From assembly GCA_002105175.1 (NCBI GenBank), contig MCGE01000008.1, positions 372,001-436,000 on the forward strand: a DNA stretch of 64,000 nucleotides, in the 5' to 3' direction. Below the pieces are notes generated by a model. That model did no database searches. It had not been told where the DNA came from and saw nothing but the letters and a program-made list of their open reading frames with translations. Numbering within the stretch: position 1 is the stretch's first letter; the number at the start of each line of letters is the position of its first letter. A program made the translations under genes and the position numbers. This DNA is from Absidia repens (lineage: Eukaryota; Mucoromycota; Mucoromycetes; Mucorales; Cunninghamellaceae). Shown here piece by piece: positions 61,440 through 64,000 of this stretch.

Positions 61440-62276
61440 CTAGATGGAATATATGGGGGGTAGTATAAGAGGACTATTGGAGGGGGTCTGAAGAATGATC
61501 AACACTAATATAATAGGATGACTGTAAAAAGGTATCTAATAGACTGCATAATACATACGTGACATGAAAAGGACTATATATAAATGTATATCTTTTGTTA
61601 AACGCGACCGCTGTCAACACCGTTGTAAAAAAAAAGTATCTAATATAATGTACAAGGCAGATAAGGCATGAGAAAGACTATTGAGGCACTTTTCATTAGA
61701 GCAAGTAAAACAGAGACATATTTTATTGAGATGTAAATACAAACTATGAATTAATGAACACTGAACTAAACTAATGAAGGCTCCAAATGTTAACTAATGG
61801 TGGTCCTAAATCCTGAATCCAAAATGAAAGAGTTTCCCCATGCTTCTTGTAATCCCTGAGTTGAACCCCCTTCTAAACTATTCCTGACACTAATCTAAAA
61901 TCATCATGACCTCGTAGAAGTTTAACGACAAAAAAGAAAAAAGAAAAAAAGAAAAAAGAAAAAAAGGAACGGAAGAAAAGAAAATGAGCGAAAATAAAAT
62001 CAGGTGGGCGGGATTCGAAATATTTTCTGTGGTCTTTCACTGAACTGCAGTTCTGACCAGTTCTCCGATTTTTATTGATGACCTGTTTTTTTTCGATGAA
62101 AAAAAAAACACAAAAGAAAGGTTGCAGATGATCGCTATCTTGCTAGTTATAACACAACTACACGCATCAGAGTAAAACCTTGCTTTCCCGTTGATGTCAG
62201 TATAGTGGGTTCCTCCTACTGCACATTCAAAATATCGGTACCCATTTTTCACTTTGACCCATTTAATATTAATAAA
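61440..62276 (+). repeat. Dispersed repeat family, copy J
   Basis: Left block: ATCAACACTAATATAATAGG near 61498. TTTATT at 61721-61726 with GAGATGTAAATACAAACTATG after it. Core at about 61798-61915 (GAATCCAAAATGAAAGAG). Central element CAGGTGGGCGG at 62001-62011. The right arm is poorly conserved; AATAAA at 62271 may be its end or part of the flanking gene's 3' region. Confidence 0.75.
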
Positions 62277-62509
62277 ATGAATGCAATATAAGCTTTATTG
62301 TATATATATATATATATATATGTAAACTAATAGTAAAAAAAAAAAAAAAAGATAAGTGGAAACTAGAATATGGAGGAAAATATATTGCGATGTATGAGAA
62401 ACTATGTGTATATCAGAAGGGGAAATCTAATACTAAATGAAAGGGGGGTGGGGATGGGGAAAGAAGAGATATAGAAGGTACAAGTGATAAAGGAGCCAAT
62501 AGTGATACA

Positions 62510-64000
62510 TCATGACTGAAGCAAGGCAGATTTGAGGAGGGACTTCATTTTGACTTGATCCATGCCTTGATCATCGCTATGATCCCCACCACTGCCATAA
62601 TCATTGCCATTCCCATCCTTGTTTTGTTGATCACCACCGTCCACCCCGGATATAGTCCTATCCAGACGAAGTCTAATGTCAGCCATGGCCAGAATTTGCT
62701 GTTCAATGGTTTGCTTGGAGAGGAGCTTGTGTACGGTCACATCCTTGGTTTGGCCCACACGATGCGCACGATCTTCCGCCTGTTTGTCGTTCTGTGGGTT
62801 GAAATCCATATCGTACATCACCACCACACTATAGGTAATATTATTTGAAAATAAAATCAGATTAGCATCTCGTCTCTTTTTTTTTTTTTTTTTAGTTCCG
62901 CCTTCCCCTCCCCCTCACCTCTCCCATTCTCCCCTCAGCACCTCCAATCTCTTAGATCATCCATACTACTTGCATTGCCGCACTTACTTTGCTGATGTCA
63001 AATTGATCCCGAAACCACCTGCCTTGGTACTAAGTAAAAACACATCCAGGGATTCATCTTGATTGAATTGGTCAATAATGTTCTGTCGTTCACCCACTTT
63101 GGTGGAGCCGTCCAATCGAAGAAAAGATAAGCCAAGCGTTTTCATCACTGGTTCAAGGATATCCAACATGCTTGTAAATTGACTGAAGAGTAGTACCTTG
63201 CTACCATTTTGTTTCATTCGAGGCAAAAGTTGTTTAAGATGTTGCACCTTGCCGGCATCCATCCATTCTTCGTTGGTCAGCATGTGATGTTGAATGGACT
63301 AAATTTTTATAGTAACAATAAAATAAAGTAGGTTAAAGATATTTCAAAATATTCATTCTCTCCCTCCTCCTCTCTTTCCAAAAAAAAAAAAAAAAAAAAG
63401 GAAGCTTACCTTGTGATCCTTGCAAAGTCGATTCAGTTCAAAATCAGTCATGACGCCCATATCTTCATAAATGTATTGTTCTTCAGAATCCCAATAGCGT
63501 TCATCGCGCATGATTTCCTTGGCCATTCGTTTGATTTTGGTGTCGTTGTAAATGCGTCGGAATAAGAGAGGGTGATCGGCAGCTTTTCGTAATTGCATCA
63601 CAATGTTGCTGAATTTTTCCATTTTGTTGTTGTTATTCTTGCTGTTCGCTGTGCTGTTGTTGGTTCCATCTGTGTCGTCCATAATCACGTCCTTGTATCG
63701 TTTCTGAGAATCCGTCACAATTTGAGTGTACAATTCATTCTGAGTTCGTGTCATTGGGCAGTAGTCGACATGATGGATCTTCTTGGGCAAATGGGTGAGG
63801 ACATGGGCCTTTCGTCTTCGAAGTACAAATGGTGTCATCATTTTTTTGGCGCGATGGATCCGCTGTCGTGATAACATTTGTGCTGCATTGGTCGTTGATG
63901 ATGAGGATGCTGATTCCGAGTCCTTGCCACCGCTGTAATTCTTCAGTTTGAAAATTTTGCGTACGTCGTCTTCGTTTCCAGAAAATACATCAGGCATGAT
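62510..64000 (-). CDS. FUN30: Fun30/SMARCAD1-type SNF2 chromatin remodeler, C-terminal part (5' end off the right edge)
   Basis: Three exons are visible (64000-63410, 63298-62988, 62828-62510), giving 406 residues of the ATPase C-terminal half. The first exon begins inside lobe 1 (IMPDVFSG) and contains RAKKMMTPFVLRRRKAHVL and KMEKFSNIVMQLRKAADHP. The helicase-C lobe shows KVLLFSQFTSMLDILE (motif IV), LRLDGSTKVGERQ, VFLLSTKAGGFGINL (motif V) and DKQAEDRAHRVGQT (motif VI). The pattern of the AEDRAHRVGQTKDVTVHKLL block and the RAKKMMTPFVLRR segment fits the Fun30/Fft3/SMARCAD1 group, which moves and evicts histones in heterochromatin and during DNA-end resection. An Asn/Asp/Ser-rich insert follows residue 90, and the tail is Gly/Asp-rich. 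Confidence 0.9.

Overview
The window is 64 kb of nuclear DNA from an early-diverging fungus, most likely Mucoromycota (Mucorales-like). This rests on AT-rich intergenic DNA, many short GT-AG introns (about 38-115 nt), CT-rich leaders and a fungal gene set: GPI-anchored chitin deacetylase, Emg1, Rsa3, Elp4, a Fun30-type remodeler and an Emp/GID subunit. It also carries genes that Saccharomyces lacks: SMG8, PPP4R1 and a RegA-like receiver-phosphodiesterase. Species assignment is inference. I rebuilt all gene models by joining exons at splice sites that keep the reading frame and extend recognisable homology.

Layout. 1-2.05 kb: partial low-complexity protein (-). 2.36-3.34 kb: GID4 (-). 5.6-7.2 kb: chitin deacetylase (+). 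8.5-9.5 kb: CENP-S/MHF1 built from seven tiny exons (-). 12.4-13.3 kb: mitochondrial ferredoxin (+). 13.6-14.8 kb: EMG1 (+). 15.6-16.3 kb: Nudix protein with a damaged Nudix box (-). 19.9-23.9 kb: SMG8 (-). 24.5-29.2 kb: PPP4R1 (-). 33.0-33.9 kb: PAPS reductase (+). 34.4-36.5 kb: unknown Q/S-rich protein (+). 39.4-41.7 kb: GT31-like/GT34 glycosyltransferase (-). 41.9-43.5 kb: ELP4 (-). 43.7-44.6 kb: RSA3 (-). 45.2-45.8 kb: dolichyldiphosphatase (+). 46.0-48.4 kb: receiver-domain cyclic nucleotide phosphodiesterase (-). 50.1-51.3 kb: EB1 with an apparent one-base frameshift (+). 55.6-57.2 kb: MFS transporter (-). 58.3-58.9 kb: small GPI-type secreted protein (+). 62.5-64 kb: Fun30/SMARCAD1-type ATPase, partial (-).

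The genes are mainly housekeeping and unrelated in pathway. Loose themes are cell surface and glycosylation (chitin deacetylase, glycosyltransferase, dolichyldiphosphatase, GPI protein), ribosome and translation (EMG1, RSA3, ELP4, SMG8) and chromosome or cytoskeleton maintenance (CENP-S, EB1, Fun30).

The most unusual feature is in the gaps. A dispersed repeat family, about ten full or partial copies of roughly 1-1.6 kb, fills most long intergenic stretches. Each better copy has a central GGGCGG element joined to an E-box-like hexamer, usually CACGTGGGCGG. A strongly conserved core of about 115 bp lies on one side, and AATAAA-type signals face outward on both sides. This looks like a two-headed non-coding transcription unit or non-autonomous mobile element, and I do not recognise it as a named family.
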